Shown: positions 1 to 11,330 of the stretch, in pieces
Layout of the letters: each line of letters starts with the position of its first letter
How positions within the stretch are numbered: the stretch's first letter is position 1
Assembly (NCBI RefSeq): GCF_010389155.1
Contig: NC_057761.1
Coordinates: 56,232,587-56,296,586, forward strand
Length of the DNA stretch: 64,000 nt
Origin: Erigeron canadensis
Taxonomy: Eukaryota > Streptophyta > Magnoliopsida > Asterales > Asteraceae
Direction of reading: 5' to 3'
Made by a program: the position numbers and the translations under genes
Notes under the pieces: model-generated
Seen by the model: the letters and a program-made list of their open reading frames with translations, nothing else
Told to the model about the DNA's origin: nothing
Database searches by the model: none

Positions 1-674
1 GTTTATTAAAATTCAATTATATATCACCACCCAACCAAAAGGGTATTACACGATTTATATAGGAAACAAAAGACAGTAAACATAGAAACACAAATCCCTA
101 AACTTATGGTCCAAGAAAAACAAACGAATCACAACTAGAATTATTGTCTTCCAATGGTTGAATGGGCCTTCTGTCGTGGGTTGGTTCTAGCCACTTTCAT
201 CAGTGGGCTGGACGTTGTCTTCCACTTGGGCTGTTATGTCCAGATCCGTATCAGTGCGAGTTCAATTTTTAGAGATTTCGATCGTGATCTGGTGGGTTTA
301 AAAAGCTTCTTTCAGTCATTTATCAATTGAACAACTATAATTTTGGAGATTTTATGGTGGTCTGGTGTCTCATGGTGTTCAGATTTGTATGGGGTGCTAT
401 AAAAAACGAGTTAGGGTAAAAAGTGGTGGCGCGACCTCTAGTCTCGGAGATTTTTTTCTGGGACTTTCTCAGGTTTTTTCCATCCATTTTAGCTCCCTTG
501 CAGTTAAAATCCGAAATTAGCTGGTGTTTAAGGGTGTATAGTGTATTTAGGTCACGTTTGCTTGCTTTTGATTCATGTTATATTTATCTATATTTCTTGT
601 AGTTGTATTTCCTCATGTATGCTCTTGGTTGCCTAACGACTATTAATTCAATCTTTTGTCTTAAAAAAAAAAAA
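1..674 (+). other. Possible 3' end of a poly(A) retroelement
   Basis: No open frame is supported here. The stretch is less AT-rich than its surroundings and ends in an A-run (663-674) after a T-rich 3'UTR-like segment, as plant LINE 3' ends often do. No reverse-transcriptase motif is visible inside the window, so this is only a suggestion. Confidence 0.25.
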
Positions 675-892
675 CCACTACTGACACACAGTAGTCACGG
701 AGATGGAGAGAGTAGTAGAAATTGATAAAATCAAAGGCAAGTAAAAAGTGAAAAAGTGGCTATCGTAGTATAGGATTCCCAAATCTCAAGCTTTTGTTTG
801 CTAGTACTCATTCTTGTTCGTTGTTGCGCCATATATAGCCCATGTTGTAAACAGTGTTGTTTTTCCTTTTTCCAGCATGTTTGTAAATACTA

Positions 893-1060
893 AACGAGCA
901 TGGTACCCGTGCAATGCGGCAGCGATAACAGTGACAGTGATGTGGTGGCATCGACAAACGGTGACGGCAGCGACAACCGTTGGTGGCGGCAGACGCGTTA
1001 AGTGGTGTAGGTATTTGATATAAATATATTTGATTCGAAAGAGTGGTAGATATATCTTTT
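893..1060 (-). mobile_element. Degenerate Helitron-like (family B) 3' fragment
   Basis: A GC-rich tract with repeated gtgacggcagcgac-like blocks resembles, on the minus strand, the 3' part of the two well-preserved family B elements at 3916-4237 and 5094-5415. The CTAG-T terminus is not intact, so the element is decayed or truncated. Confidence 0.35.
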
Positions 1061-1063
1061 AGA

Positions 1064-1137
1064 AGTTTATGAAATGATTGTGTAAGTTAATTAATTAAGG
1101 AGTTTATGGAATGATTGTGTAAGTTAATTAATTAAGA
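1064..1137. repeat. 37-bp tandem duplication
   Basis: Two adjacent 37-bp copies (1064-1100 and 1101-1137) differ at about two positions. They lie just beyond the degenerate Helitron-like fragment. No coding meaning is apparent. Confidence 0.75.
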
Positions 1138-2145
1138 GTAAAATGGTAATTTCGCATGTCACAAAATAGTAACTTTCAATAGTAATATACATCTGTGCAG
1201 TACTTATGAAGATCTTAAAGATTGAAGGCGTAACTTTCAATACGGGATAATTCAACCATATAGACAGTTGGGGTTTATGAAATTGTGTTAACACAATATG
1301 AACTTATGAAGGGGTTTACCATAAAAGATTAAAAGTCTATTTTAAAAGTTGAGAAGCTGTACAAACTGCTAGTCCCTTTTCATCCCTTGTTCGTCTATCA
1401 TACAAGGACAAGTGAACACCATTGTGTTCAACTAATCCGTTATGTTGTCTTTTTATTAATGTTTATGTAAATGATAAATGAGATAATGACGTAATCAAAG
1501 GAAAAATCAGAGCAAAACTTAATAAATTACATTTATTATATGTTAAAAATTTTAAAGTGATCTTTTAGACTATCTTTTGAGAAAATGTTAGGTAAAACAT
1601 GCAGTACTTATCTTAAATAAAGTAAGGGGGATTATGTAAAATTCAAGGAGAGGTTATGTAAAATTCAGAGGGCTATGTATGTTTAGCAAATTCAAATGTT
1701 TAATTTGTATTTTTTTTAAAAATATAGTATTAAGTTTAGGTAACATCTACAGGATATTTTTTGATTTTTTTTAAGTCGATTTATTGTTACCTGTCGATAA
1801 AATTTGTAGAAAAGAGGTCCCGAAATCTCACATAATAAGAATGCTAAATGGGGACAGCTGACTGTGCAGCACAGAAATACTCATGTAATGCAAATAGATT
1901 ATATGGTCATCGGTATGCGAGTCATTCTGGATGGGCTCATTTTCCTAAGATTCCCCTGCCACACCTCTATTAAAAATCACTTACCTTTTTTGTATACGGT
2001 TTACTCTTTTACATTATTAAGCCTCCACTATTTCTTTCCTATTTAGGAAAGTTTCAACATACGAATTTGCATTAATGTAAAACCAAGTAAAGGGGAGATT
2101 TATTTGGTTTAAGTTATGAGATGAGAGTGGCTTTTTTATTTCAAA
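1138..2145. other. Intergenic, nothing recognised
   Basis: AT-rich sequence with only short chance frames. No RNA gene, splice-flanked exon or clear transposon terminus was seen. Confidence 0.5.
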
Positions 2146-2556
2146 CGAGAGAAATGTATGCGTGCGTTGTGACGTATGGAGGTGATGGCGGTGAAAGGTG
2201 ATATATCTGACGGCCTCTGCCCTTATCCGTACGGGCTCTACCATCAGATTTAAAAATTCATCAAAATTATATCGAATTACCTCTCTTATGAAAAAGCATG
2301 AAATTTTAAGAACATCCATATAATTTTTATAATTTATCGGTGTACGGTTTTTGAGATAGAAGACTTTGAATGAACTAGAGGAATAAAATTATTTATGAAT
2401 GAGTGAGAAAAAAATGAGTTGTTGAGATTTGAGGAGAAAGAAAAAATATTATAGTTATTTTAGATAAATATAAAATAGATAAGAGGGACATTTTAGGAAA
2501 GTAAATGTTGAAACATAAAATTTACACAAGCTATTTGCTTTATAATGTAGTATAGA
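2146..2556 (-). mobile_element. Helitron-like non-autonomous element, family A
   Basis: On the minus strand the element begins with TC after a host A (2555-2557) and reads TCTATACTACATTATAAAGC. It ends in CTCG followed by host T (2146-2149, 2145). The interior holds the family A core (AAACCGTACACCGATAAATT and a GAGCCCGTACGG-like block) shared with copies near 17.0, 35.9, 47.2, 47.7 and 56.7 kb. The A/T target and TC start fit Helitrons. The CTCG end differs from the usual CTRR. Confidence 0.55.
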
Positions 2557-2844
2557 TATAGATATACGCAGTTTGACTGTGTGAATTTATGTGATCATTT
2601 CTTTTTAATTTTTTTTGACCATTTTAATATGTTTAATTACGAAAGTTATGAAAACTTTTTTAAAAAATAAGTTTTGTTTAATTAAACATTAAACATTACA
2701 GTTAAAGTGCATCAAATAGTTGAATATCTAAAAGTAAGTTTTGATATGAAAAATTCACATTTTTACTGCATGCTAAATATAACCTTAAAAGTTGCTCTTT
2801 TTTATTTCAAAAAATAAATAAATTGAAGGTGTATCCCAACAGAT

Positions 2845-2980
2845 CAGATGAACCAACTAGTTGGATGAAGCAACATGCCAGATGAACCAACTATTTGGAT
2901 GAACCAGCACGCCAGATGAACCAACTAGTTACATGAACCAACAAGCTAGATGAACCAACAAGTTGGATGAATCAACGTGC
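2845..2980. repeat. 34-bp minisatellite, four units
   Basis: Four contiguous 34-bp units start at 2845, 2879, 2913 and 2947. Each is an imperfect dimer of a 17-bp motif built on GATGAACCAACTAGTTG. Because 34 is not a multiple of three, a protein repeat is unlikely. Confidence 0.9.
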
Positions 2981-3340
2981 CTAATAGACCAACAATAGAA
3001 AAAGAAACTCGTTATTAAACAATGATTATTTGGAAGTTCAAGACAAGTTTAATACCGGGGTAATGAAGCAGCCCCAAAGCAGGGCACTTTATTACCCAAA
3101 ACTAATACTATAAATAGGCGATCTCCTGTTTTCATTTATGTTATTCTAACTAATCTTATTTTGCTATTAATTTCTTTCATATAAGAAACCCATCACGCCC
3201 GAGTTTGATCAAAGGAGGAACCTTTCTCCTCCTTTAACGAGGCTAACAATCTGTTGTCTTGATCATAGGTGACACGGTTAGTCAAGTTGATTCAGACCCA
3301 TTACATCATCTCAAGAGTAGGTATAAATCTCCTTCTTCAA
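2981..3340 (+). mobile_element. Possible LTR fragment
   Basis: A TATA-like CTATAAATAGG (about 3108-3118) is followed by a T-rich transcribed-looking leader, then a short GC-richer segment around 3190-3300. This is the usual order in plant LTRs. No clean TG..CA ends, target duplication or internal domain was found. The adjacent minisatellite may belong to the same element. Confidence 0.3.
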
Positions 3341-3915
3341 AAAAGACGAAAAAAAAAACACAACACCTAACTATTAAATGCTATAATTACACAAAGTTAC
3401 ATCGGCTATTCAAGTAGTGATAATTTTAGAAGGTTTATAGATTAGCTAACCTTAATGCTATTTAAAACGATTCAAAAGGGGTGAAGTGTTTTCTTTTTAA
3501 AACTTTATTGTTGCATTTCGACAAATTTCGACAATTAAATAAACTAATAATATGATAAGAATTTGATCTTAATGCCATAAAAAAAAATGCTAAATGCAGT
3601 CCTAAGGTCAGTATTTAACGTGCATAAAAAACTTGTATTTTCAATATTAAAAGTTCACCCCTAAATTTTATGGTAAATGTACAAATAATTACTACAGCCT
3701 GTATTTAGCAAACCCCCCAAAAAAAAAACTGCTAACAACTTTCAAAAACAGATTATATTATACAAAAGCTAGAGGCATTTCTTCAATACCTTTTGCTGAA
3801 GATCATAAATGCAAAATCTTTTTGATAAAAATGATCATTATCCGAACGGATAGTGAATTAACAAGATTCTCACCTACAAAATCTATCAATAACAATATCA
3901 ATATTGTGTCATATA
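3341..3915. other. Intergenic, nothing recognised
   Basis: AT-rich spacer with short A-runs; no gene or element terminus was identified. Confidence 0.5.
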
Positions 3916-4237
3916 TCTATAATATTTATTAAAGAAAATTCTCCCATGTTGAAAGATACATGGGGAAATGTCTAAAATGTCCTTTCATTAATATTTTAAT
4001 CTACTACCTTTAAAATATATAATATTTTCACTTAACACTTAAATATTTTCAGATACACTATCCCTTAATATTAATGATTACGTTACACTATCAATCCTTT
4101 ATCTTTTAAAATATCTCCATTAACCATTTATATTAATAATCTACACCAATCGACGCCTCATCTGCCACCAACTATTACACCTGCCACTATATCGTTACCG
4201 CCACGATCACCGCCGTATTGTGCGGGTAACATGCTAG
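3916..4237 (+). mobile_element. Helitron-like element, family B, plus copy
   Basis: It starts with TC after host A (3915) and ends in CTAG before host T (4238). A GC-rich CCGTATTGTGCGGGT block lies about 10 bp before the end, where Helitrons carry a hairpin. At 322 bp it can only be non-autonomous. It matches the 322-bp minus-strand copy at 5094-5415 across its length, including the conserved CATGTTGAAAG and CATGGGGAAATGTCTAAAAT blocks near the 5' end. Confidence 0.75.
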
Positions 4238-5093
4238 TTGTTTAAATTTTTTTTGATAATAAGTCTTAAAGTCTAGAAACATCATTTCATTTATACAAGA
4301 TATGTGCGAGATGTGGTGAGGCGACAGTGCCCCATATATTATTGCGTTAATACTCTTTTATAATAGTCCACCGCCTTCCTACTGGCAATATTGTCATTTT
4401 AGATACCAATAGTAACTATACAGCCACAGTCAAACCTGTATAAATTAATATTCAATCATTTAATATTTTGATAAAATTAATAGTTTGTCTAGATTAAACT
4501 TAAAAAATATCGTAAATCAACACTCCATAAATAATAACTCATTAAATTAATATAATACTTTAATCCCAAGACTATCAATTCTTAAAGATTTTACTGTACA
4601 TACTTAAAATAATGAGAACATGATAGGAACACCATTAAAATAAAATGAAAGCAGGAAAGAAGAGGAGAAGGGAAAATTATAAAATGTATTTTAAAGATTT
4701 TTTTAAGTGTGGAAAGGGAAAAAATGGAGAGGATAAGAGAGGGTAATGTAGTTGTTTTTTGTTTCAAAAGTTTTTCCTTTATTTTTGAAGTGATTAGGAA
4801 GGAAAATTTCTCTTCCATCCCTCTTATTACCATCCTTAAATTAACTAAATAATACACTCATTTTGATGCATTAAAGTCCATAAGTTAACATAGTGTATAA
4901 TTAATTATCATTATAGTTTAACAACACATTGATGAAATCACAGTTTTTTGTTTAGTAAAAAACATCAAGAATCATATAGGTTTATTTGATGATTATATAT
5001 AATATAACTAACTTTGTACTAGTTTAAATTGATATCCTTTTTCCAGAAGTTCCGTATATGAGCAATATTATGTATCATATACATTATATTATA
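4238..5093. other. Spacer between two opposed Helitron-like copies
   Basis: No gene is supported. Positions about 4856-4960 match one arm of the fold-back MITE at 21.1-21.4 kb (TTTTGATGCATTAAAGTCC and AACAACACATTGAT blocks), so a MITE fragment lies here. The rest is featureless AT-rich DNA. Confidence 0.5.
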
Positions 5094-5415
5094 CTAGCAT
5101 TGTATCCGCGCGATGCGGCGATGGTCGTGACGGCGATGGTGTGGTGGTGGAGGCGAGTGTTGGTGGTGGATGCGACGTCGAGTGCCGTTTATAATTCATA
5201 TAAAAGTAATTGATTTAAAATGTTAATGAAGATATTTTAGAAAAATAAAGGATTGATAGTGTAATTTAATTATTAATGTTAAGAGAATAGTGTATGTGAA
5301 AATATTTTAAAGGGTTGTAGCCTTGTAAGGTGAAAATATTACATAGGAGGGCATTTTAGACATTTCCCCATGTAACTTTCAACATGGGGGTATTTTCTTT
5401 AATATAGAGTATAGA
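5094..5415 (-). mobile_element. Helitron-like element, family B, minus copy
   Basis: Read on the minus strand it starts TCTATACTCTATATTAAAG after host A (plus T5416) and ends CTAG before host T (plus A5093). It has the same length and arrangement as the 3916-4237 copy. The GC-rich 3' region contains ATCGCCGCATCGCGCGGAT just before the terminus. No coding capacity. Confidence 0.75.
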
Positions 5416-5893
5416 TAATATTTTGTTTCAAGAAAAGCTAGATCACGTACGATACAATTTTAAGCAAGACACAAAAGAACCCAATGTATTTCTTATAATT
5501 ATAAAATTTTGCTAATGTGATTACAATAACATATCAAAGATGTAGAAAGAAAAAAAGAAAAGAAACTAATGTATTTATTGGTACATAACATGTCTGTTTG
5601 TTATATTTTTGTAAGTATATTATTTATGTAAAGACAGTGATTTACTTTTTTGGATGATACATTAGTAGTCTTAGAAGATTGTTTATGCCTTATGGTTGGT
5701 CTTATAAACAATGTGAACGCTTAGGTAATACGAGTAAATATTTTTTGGTTATTGGTTATGGTGATAATTGTTATAAACGTGTGGTAGAGATTGATGGTAG
5801 TGTGGAATATATAATACATACTACATTATAATAAAGTGTTACTACTGTATCGTGTGGGCTTCCATCTAGACATTGATATATATAAATATAAAT
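5416..5893. other. Upstream region of the MIR169 locus
   Basis: AT-rich intergenic DNA without an open frame or element terminus. Its right part is the presumed promoter of the miRNA gene. Confidence 0.4.
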
Positions 5894-5904
5894 CTATAAA
5901 TACC
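5894..5904 (+). promoter_or_regulatory. TATA box of MIR169 gene
   Basis: CTATAAATACC fits a plant TATA box and lies about 160 bp before the miRNA hairpin. That leaves room for a start site near 5930 and a normal 5' leader. The downstream CTCTCTTTCCCCC-type tract is typical of plant leaders. The role is inferred from position. Confidence 0.5.
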
Positions 5905-6054
5905 TCCATTCACTCCCATTATAAGACCTCTCTTTCCCCCACAATTCACTCTCACTTTTGATAAATTACTATCATCATCATCTTGTCTAACTTCTTCTTT
6001 GTTAACAACGTACAGGTTATGTTCACCCATGGCCTAACATGGTGGTTGCAGAAT

Positions 6055-6178
6055 GTTGGGAGTGCAGCCAAGGATGACTTGCCGATAACCGTCATATCCA
6101 TGCATTGTGTATACATGTATATGCATGCATATATGGATCATCATATCCATCGGCAAGTTGTCTTTGGCTACGTTCTTC
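6055..6178 (+). ncRNA. MIR169: MIR169 precursor hairpin
   Basis: The 5' arm holds the 21-nt miR169a/b-type sequence at 6065-6085 (CAGCCAAGGATGACTTGCC plus two bases). The 3' arm at about 6152-6172 carries its partner (GGCAAGTTGTCTTTGGCTAC). The arms pair along the duplex with a few mismatches and are joined by a loop of about 66 nt rich in ATGCAT/TATG. This is the normal plant MIR169 layout. miR169 is known to guide cleavage of NF-YA (CBF-B/HAP2) transcripts and acts in drought, nitrogen and flowering responses. A chance 92-codon frame (5983-6261) overlaps it and is not credible as protein. A TATA box lies upstream at 5894. Confidence 0.92.
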
Positions 6179-6942
6179 TTTCTGCTACTCATGCTAGGCT
6201 CTCATTATACTTTATGGGTGATATCGAACTTTCACACTATATATGTTCTTCATTTTCTTGAACTTTTTGTGCATTGATTTGAATTTTTAATTTGACTTGT
6301 TATTTTGGTAGTGGTATTAAAGATTTCTGAGATCAAAATCTATAAATGTACATTCATTATGAATGCACAACATGGCTGCTTGGCCAGGAAGAGAACTATT
6401 TGGATTTGTACATTCTGGAGGAACTTTAATTACCATCTGTAAAATTTCATGAAATTAAAACTTTTCGTACTCGAGATAACAACTTGGACGGATTATGTGG
6501 GTTGGCTAACTGGTCAAACAAGGTTGATCTAAAATGGGCTTTTTATGAGTCCAAATAAGCTGGTCTGGTTTGACTTGAAACACACATTGTATGATTGTAT
6601 TTCTTTAGCTCTTTGTCTGAATGCAATTAGCAGCACAAATTTGAAACCTTGTAAGGTTATGTTTGAAAAAAACAGCTAATTTGAAAACGTTGCTTTGATG
6701 CAAATAAATGCTAATTAACTCATAACTTCTATTGAACTCTTGGGACGAAGTAAACTAAGTCACTTCGTTCATATACATATTAGACATAAATTTTGGCGCT
6801 AAGCCTCAAGAAGATGGGTACAGAGGTGCAAACACTAGCTACTTTTACACGATCTACACAACAAAAAATGCGAAATGGTACATGGGTACCCTATACAGAC
6901 ACTAACATTAGACATGAGCTTTTAAAACATCTCAAATCCATC
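6179..6942. other. Intergenic between MIR169 and ACHT, nothing recognised
   Basis: The left part is the presumed 3' portion of the pri-miRNA and the right part the 3' flank of the thioredoxin gene. No other feature is seen. Confidence 0.4.
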
Positions 6943-9319
6943 TCATCTCCCAAAAGACACCAAGGTATTATCTTTACTGTCTTTTTTCATTTCCGATGTA
7001 GACTTCAGAGAACGAGGAAGAGGAAGAGGAAGAGGAGCATTTAGTTTTGATTGTGAGCCCGCTACTGCCAGAGACGGCAATGGTGGTGGTGTCAATTCTT
7101 TCTCCTCTAAACCTTTTGGCGTATATACAAATGAAAGGTCGCGGTTTGCCCCAAGTGCTATCAATTCTTTCTCCTCTAAACCTTTTGGAGGCCCTAAGCC
7201 GCATCTATCAGGCTTATACCTTGCTAATGCATCTTTAAATTTCTTGATCTGTATCATCACAAGTCAAGGTTCAGTTTATCATCCTATTAACTAAAGCATG
7301 AAACTTCCGTTAAAAAAGAAAACTAATGTAATGAAACTTATTCAGGTTTTTATTTTATTAATACCAGGTCAACCGTAAACTAGATACTTAGCTATCAAGG
7401 AAGCGGGTCAAATAAGTTGAAAGTTTTCCATAGTACATTATAGATTGTTTTATTCACGTAAGAAAAAAAAATGATAGATTGTAGTTGTATAATTATGTCT
7501 TTATTAATTATAAAGAACATGAGAAAAAGTAACTGTGAGCCTGAGAGTCAATATGACCCACCCCACCCCTTGTTGACCTGAATCTTAAAGCTTAAGTTGA
7601 CCCTTTTTGTTCTAACTATATCAACCCATTACCACCCGCTCAACAAGGCGTTACATTGCTAAAAAGGCAAAAGTTTGAAATGGATACGAACCGTAGCATT
7701 TGTACAGCTAAAGCTACAAACACGACCTTCAGCTCCTCTATAGAACCGAAAAAACGGGAGAACATGAACGTTGAGGCTGTAACACATAGACTTGTGATCC
7801 TCATAGTTCACTTGCAGAAACTGCACGTCTGGATTCATCTCTGCTAATTGACATATCTGCAATACCAGAATGGCAAAAAAAAAAAAAAATCCCAGAAAAT
7901 GTAAGAAAATGGTAGAGATGATGATAAAAGAGCGTGCTGGGCGGGTTGTGTAATGGGTTTTTTTATTTGCACTGAAGTTGTGTAATGGACTAACAGGCAG
8001 AAACATGTAATTTCCATATGCATTGTTTCAACTTGAAAAACTTTTTGTTCATATATAACATCTCAAATATGACTGATAGAAGTCATATTATTTCATATAA
8101 TTTGATCTTTGGGATAATTAAATTTAAAATATTCTATCTTTTATGCATCAAATATTCACTTTGGGCTGAAACATGCGATCCATATGACCCCTCTACTTTC
8201 AATCTAAATATTCTGATATTATCCGTATGAGTTGAAAAAGAAGTTCATAACCCATTCGACCTATTCATAAGTAAATATATTGAAATGCAGCCTTACCTAA
8301 ATGAGGTTATATTAGATCAATTAGATTTTTAAAAGATTTGATTTTGAAGCATACCTTGGGGTGAAGAGCTTTGCAGCCTCCACAACCAGGTGAAAAGAAA
8401 TCAACAACAACTAACTGATCACCTGCCTGCGAAAGCGATTCAACAAGATCTTCTGCACCTGTTATTTCCTTCATGTTTGGTTGAAGCCCTTTCTCCCACC
8501 ATCTTAAAGATTTCCCAATGCCATTAATCATCTGTTAAATCCAATAACTCCATTATTAGATTGGAGCACACAATAAATGAATCAAGAACACAGTATTCAG
8601 CCATTTTTAATAGTTCAAAAATTCGATAAATTTTCATAAATCCTATAAATATTTCAATATTGTACAAACAATAGTATCAGATATTATAAATATACTAGGA
8701 AAAATGTACTTCCTAACTATCAAGATGTAACTTTTTTCTTATAAATTAAGATGTTTTTAAAAAACAAAATAAATTGTATAAAGACCAACATCAGTCCATG
8801 ATCATAAAGTCTCTTCCTTTTTGGTGTTTTGAACCAGGTAAGCCAGTAACTTCACCTCTTAACTTGTAAAAACAATTATCAGGGTATAATATCAATCTCA
8901 TTTTCAGCTTTCTTCTTAAATTTTTCTTTGCCTAAAATAAATGATTTTTAACAAGTTAAAAAAAAAAAAAAACCAAATCTTGATGACAGAATAAATTTAC
9001 AACATGCTACAATCAAATGACATAAATTTCAAATAAATAAAATAAAAGTAAAAAAATGGAAATTTGAAAGAATTTAAAAACAAACCTTGGCATCAGAAGC
9101 CGCAGCTACTTGGGCACCAGCCCTTCTTTCTTGACCTCTTAAAGTCACCGGCCGGCCAAAAAACTCGCCGGCGGAAGATTCCCGGAGGGTCAAAGATGAA
9201 GCAAGATTTGATAAAGTTGGCAACTTTATCATACCAACAGACACTTTATCAATTTTCTTCATATCAAAACCATGATTACAAGCAGAAAATATACATTCAT
9301 TACTCATCATTTTAGCCAT
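6943..9319 (-). CDS. ACHT: ACHT-type thioredoxin-like protein, chloroplastic
   Basis: Four coding exons on the minus strand: 9086-9319, 8355-8531, 7692-7856, 6943-7248. All junctions are GT..AG and the phases join to 293 residues. The Ser/Arg-rich N-terminus suits a plastid transit peptide. Exon 2 carries the thioredoxin start (VVVDFFSPGCGGCKALHPK) with a CGGC active site in place of the classical WCGPC, the mark of atypical Cys/His-rich thioredoxins. Exon 3 gives the rest of the fold (NPDVQFLQVNYE, VLPFFRFYRGA), and exon 4 the family tail (DRCGLGPPKGLEEKEL, ending SFGR). Known members are thylakoid-associated and pass oxidising equivalents to 2-Cys peroxiredoxin or to plastid enzymes. The start at 9319 was chosen over an in-frame ATG at 9421 because it gives the usual length. 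A short internal repeat in exon 4 is noted separately. Confidence 0.93.
7092..7188 (-). repeat. 28-bp direct repeat inside ACHT exon 4
   Basis: An identical 28-bp segment occurs at 7092-7119 and 7161-7188, offset by 69 bp (23 codons). It therefore adds a second PKGLEEKEL peptide in frame. It looks like a small in-frame duplication in the C-terminal tail, outside the thioredoxin fold. Confidence 0.85.
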
Positions 9320-9778
9320 TTTTTTCCTTTCCCAGAATTCACAAAATAAAAAAAAAGATGTAATTTTTAGATAAAGAAATGAAGATTGGATAAAAGGGGG
9401 TTCTGGATTGCTTTTAGTCAAAGTAGAAAAAAGAGGAAAGTTTCTAATATAATAAAAAATGATTGCTTTATATTGTAGTTATATTGATACGTGTAAGAAT
9501 AAAAAGTGGTTTTGAAATTGAAATTGAAGAAATTTCGAATTTTGTGGGGTCGTTATCTTTTGTTTGTGGATTATTTTTTCACTTTTAGAAAAAACACGAT
9601 ATTATCCTAGTCATACTGATATCAGATAACATGATCCAACGGTGGATAATATGAATACCAGTTCATGACAGTTAGGATATGTCTGCAAATGTTGCATTTT
9701 ATGCAATGGTGTTTTATATCCATGCAACTTAAGTCCTTAAGCTTTTGTTTTCCTTTTTGTTTAAATACGGAACGGTTA
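9320..9778. promoter_or_regulatory. ACHT 5' leader and proximal promoter region
   Basis: Short leader, then AT-rich sequence up to a MITE at 9779. No clear TATA or light-response box could be assigned with confidence. Confidence 0.3.
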
Positions 9779-10091
9779 GGGGGGAGGGAGTGGTTTCCCC
9801 AACCCCAAACTTCCCCAAATATCCACATCACCATCTTTCAATAAAAACTCTCCACCTCAAACTTTCCCAATTCACCCCAAAATGGTGGCGCCACTTACCC
9901 CAACCCCAATCGCCACGTGTCCAACCCCCATTCGCCCTTTTCCTGCACGCGGTCCCCACTTCCTCTTCTCTCTCCTCGGGCTCACTACACCAATTCCCTT
10001 CCATTTTACCCCACCCCAAACCCCTGGCAGCGGTGTGCCCGCGCGGGGCCGGGGTTCCCCGCACTCCTCTCCGCATCCACTCCCACCCCTC
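9779..10091. mobile_element. GC-rich Tourist/Harbinger-like MITE
   Basis: 313 bp flanked by TTA on both sides (9776-9778 and 10092-10094). The termini are near-perfect inverted repeats: GGGGGGAGGGAGTGG against GAGGGGTGGGAGTGG (13 of 15). A TTA target duplication and G-rich ends fit the PIF/Harbinger superfamily. The body is C-rich on the plus strand, unlike the AT-rich flanks. The several open frames inside it are compositional artefacts. Confidence 0.75.
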
Positions 10092-10112
10092 TTACACACT
10101 TTGGTATTACGT

Positions 10113-11330
10113 TACATTAAAATTGGACCAACTAATTTCGTGGGATCGAGTTACTTCACCGGTTAAACATGGGGGTTTGGGACTTTGTAAACTAAAAGAC
10201 TCGAATATTTTGCTACTTTCAAAATGGATTTGGCGGTATAGAAACAAGGAGAATGCATTATGGAGAAGGGTGATAGACGCTATTCATGGAACGTCTAGAG
10301 GATGGAAATCTATTCCCGTCAACAACTCGGGTACTAGTGTTTGGAAGTCGATCATTAGAATGGTGGATAGAGTTTAAAGTGGGAGGAGTCAATTTGAACA
10401 TGTTGGAAATGGGAAACATAGTCGGTTCTGGCTTGACCCTTGGATTAGTAGCTCTTGTTTGAAACATATGTTCCCATTAGTTTTTAAATTGGAACAAGAT
10501 AAGAAATATCTAGTTTGAGATTGTTTTTGTTTGGAGACTAAACGGTTTGTGGGTTGTCCTACTTGGTATTCGACACCTTTGTCTTATGAGACTATTGAAG
10601 AATGGAATAACTTTCGAGACTTGATAGATAATGAAAGAATCAAGGACATGAAGGATAGTTGGGAATGGTTGGCGGACCCGTGTAATGGTTTCTCGGTCAA
10701 AAGTGTCAAAGATTTTCTTCGTAGTAGTATGGATTATAACGGGAGATTTATTTTCAAATGCGCATCCGGTGTTGCTAAAAAATGTAATATATTCATTTGG
10801 AGGGCGGCTATGGATCGAGTGCCTACTTATAAGGCTCTCCAGGCTCGTAACTGTAATTTTGGGACTACATATTGTGGTCTATGTGAGACTCATGAGGAAA
10901 CCATCGATCATTTGTTGTGTTGGTGCTCGTGCTCTTTACCTGTTTGGAATAGGATCGCAGGTTGGTGTAAACTTGGATCACTCACTTTCTCTTTTGTTCG
11001 TGAAGCCATCGACTTGTACAAGAACGTGGGATTGGGAAAGAAAGAAAGGAAGTTTTTTAAAGGCATTGTTTTCGTCACATGTTGGTCTTTATGGAAGGCG
11101 ATGAACGACAAGGTTTTTAACAAGATTAGTTTTTGTAATGATAAGGTGTTTTAGATATTAAAGCACTAGGTTTCTTGTGGAACAAAAGTAGATTGAAAAT
11201 AAGATCTATTTCTTGGGAGGATTGGAACGGTTTCAATGTAATCTAATCCTCTTGGTTTTCTCTTGTAAGTAGACTATTCCGTTATTCCAGAATAGTAACG
11301 ATGTGAATGACATATACTTTTAAAAAAAAA
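10113..11330 (+). pseudogene. 5'-truncated L1-type LINE remnant
   Basis: A single frame encodes the distal part of a plant LINE ORF2: the post-reverse-transcriptase segment (SPVKHGGLGL, LLLSKWIWRYR), a RFWLDPW motif, and a zinc-knuckle zf-RVT domain (FIWRAAMDRVPT, then CGLCETHEETIDHLLCWC). Two in-frame stops (TAA 10375-10377, TGA 10516-10518) break it, and the frame ends at 11154. A 3'UTR-like tail and an A-run near 11321-11330 follow. The polymerase and endonuclease are missing, so the copy is dead. It sits immediately beside the MITE. No clean target duplication was found. Confidence 0.85.

Noticed and set aside
5983..6261. 92-codon open frame over the MIR169 hairpin
   Set aside because: The sequence is explained by the miRNA stem-loop; the frame has no family match and is opened by the structured precursor.
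9745..10377. 210-codon frame as a single protein
   Set aside because: Its first half is the C-rich MITE and its second half is LINE sequence; the fusion is accidental.
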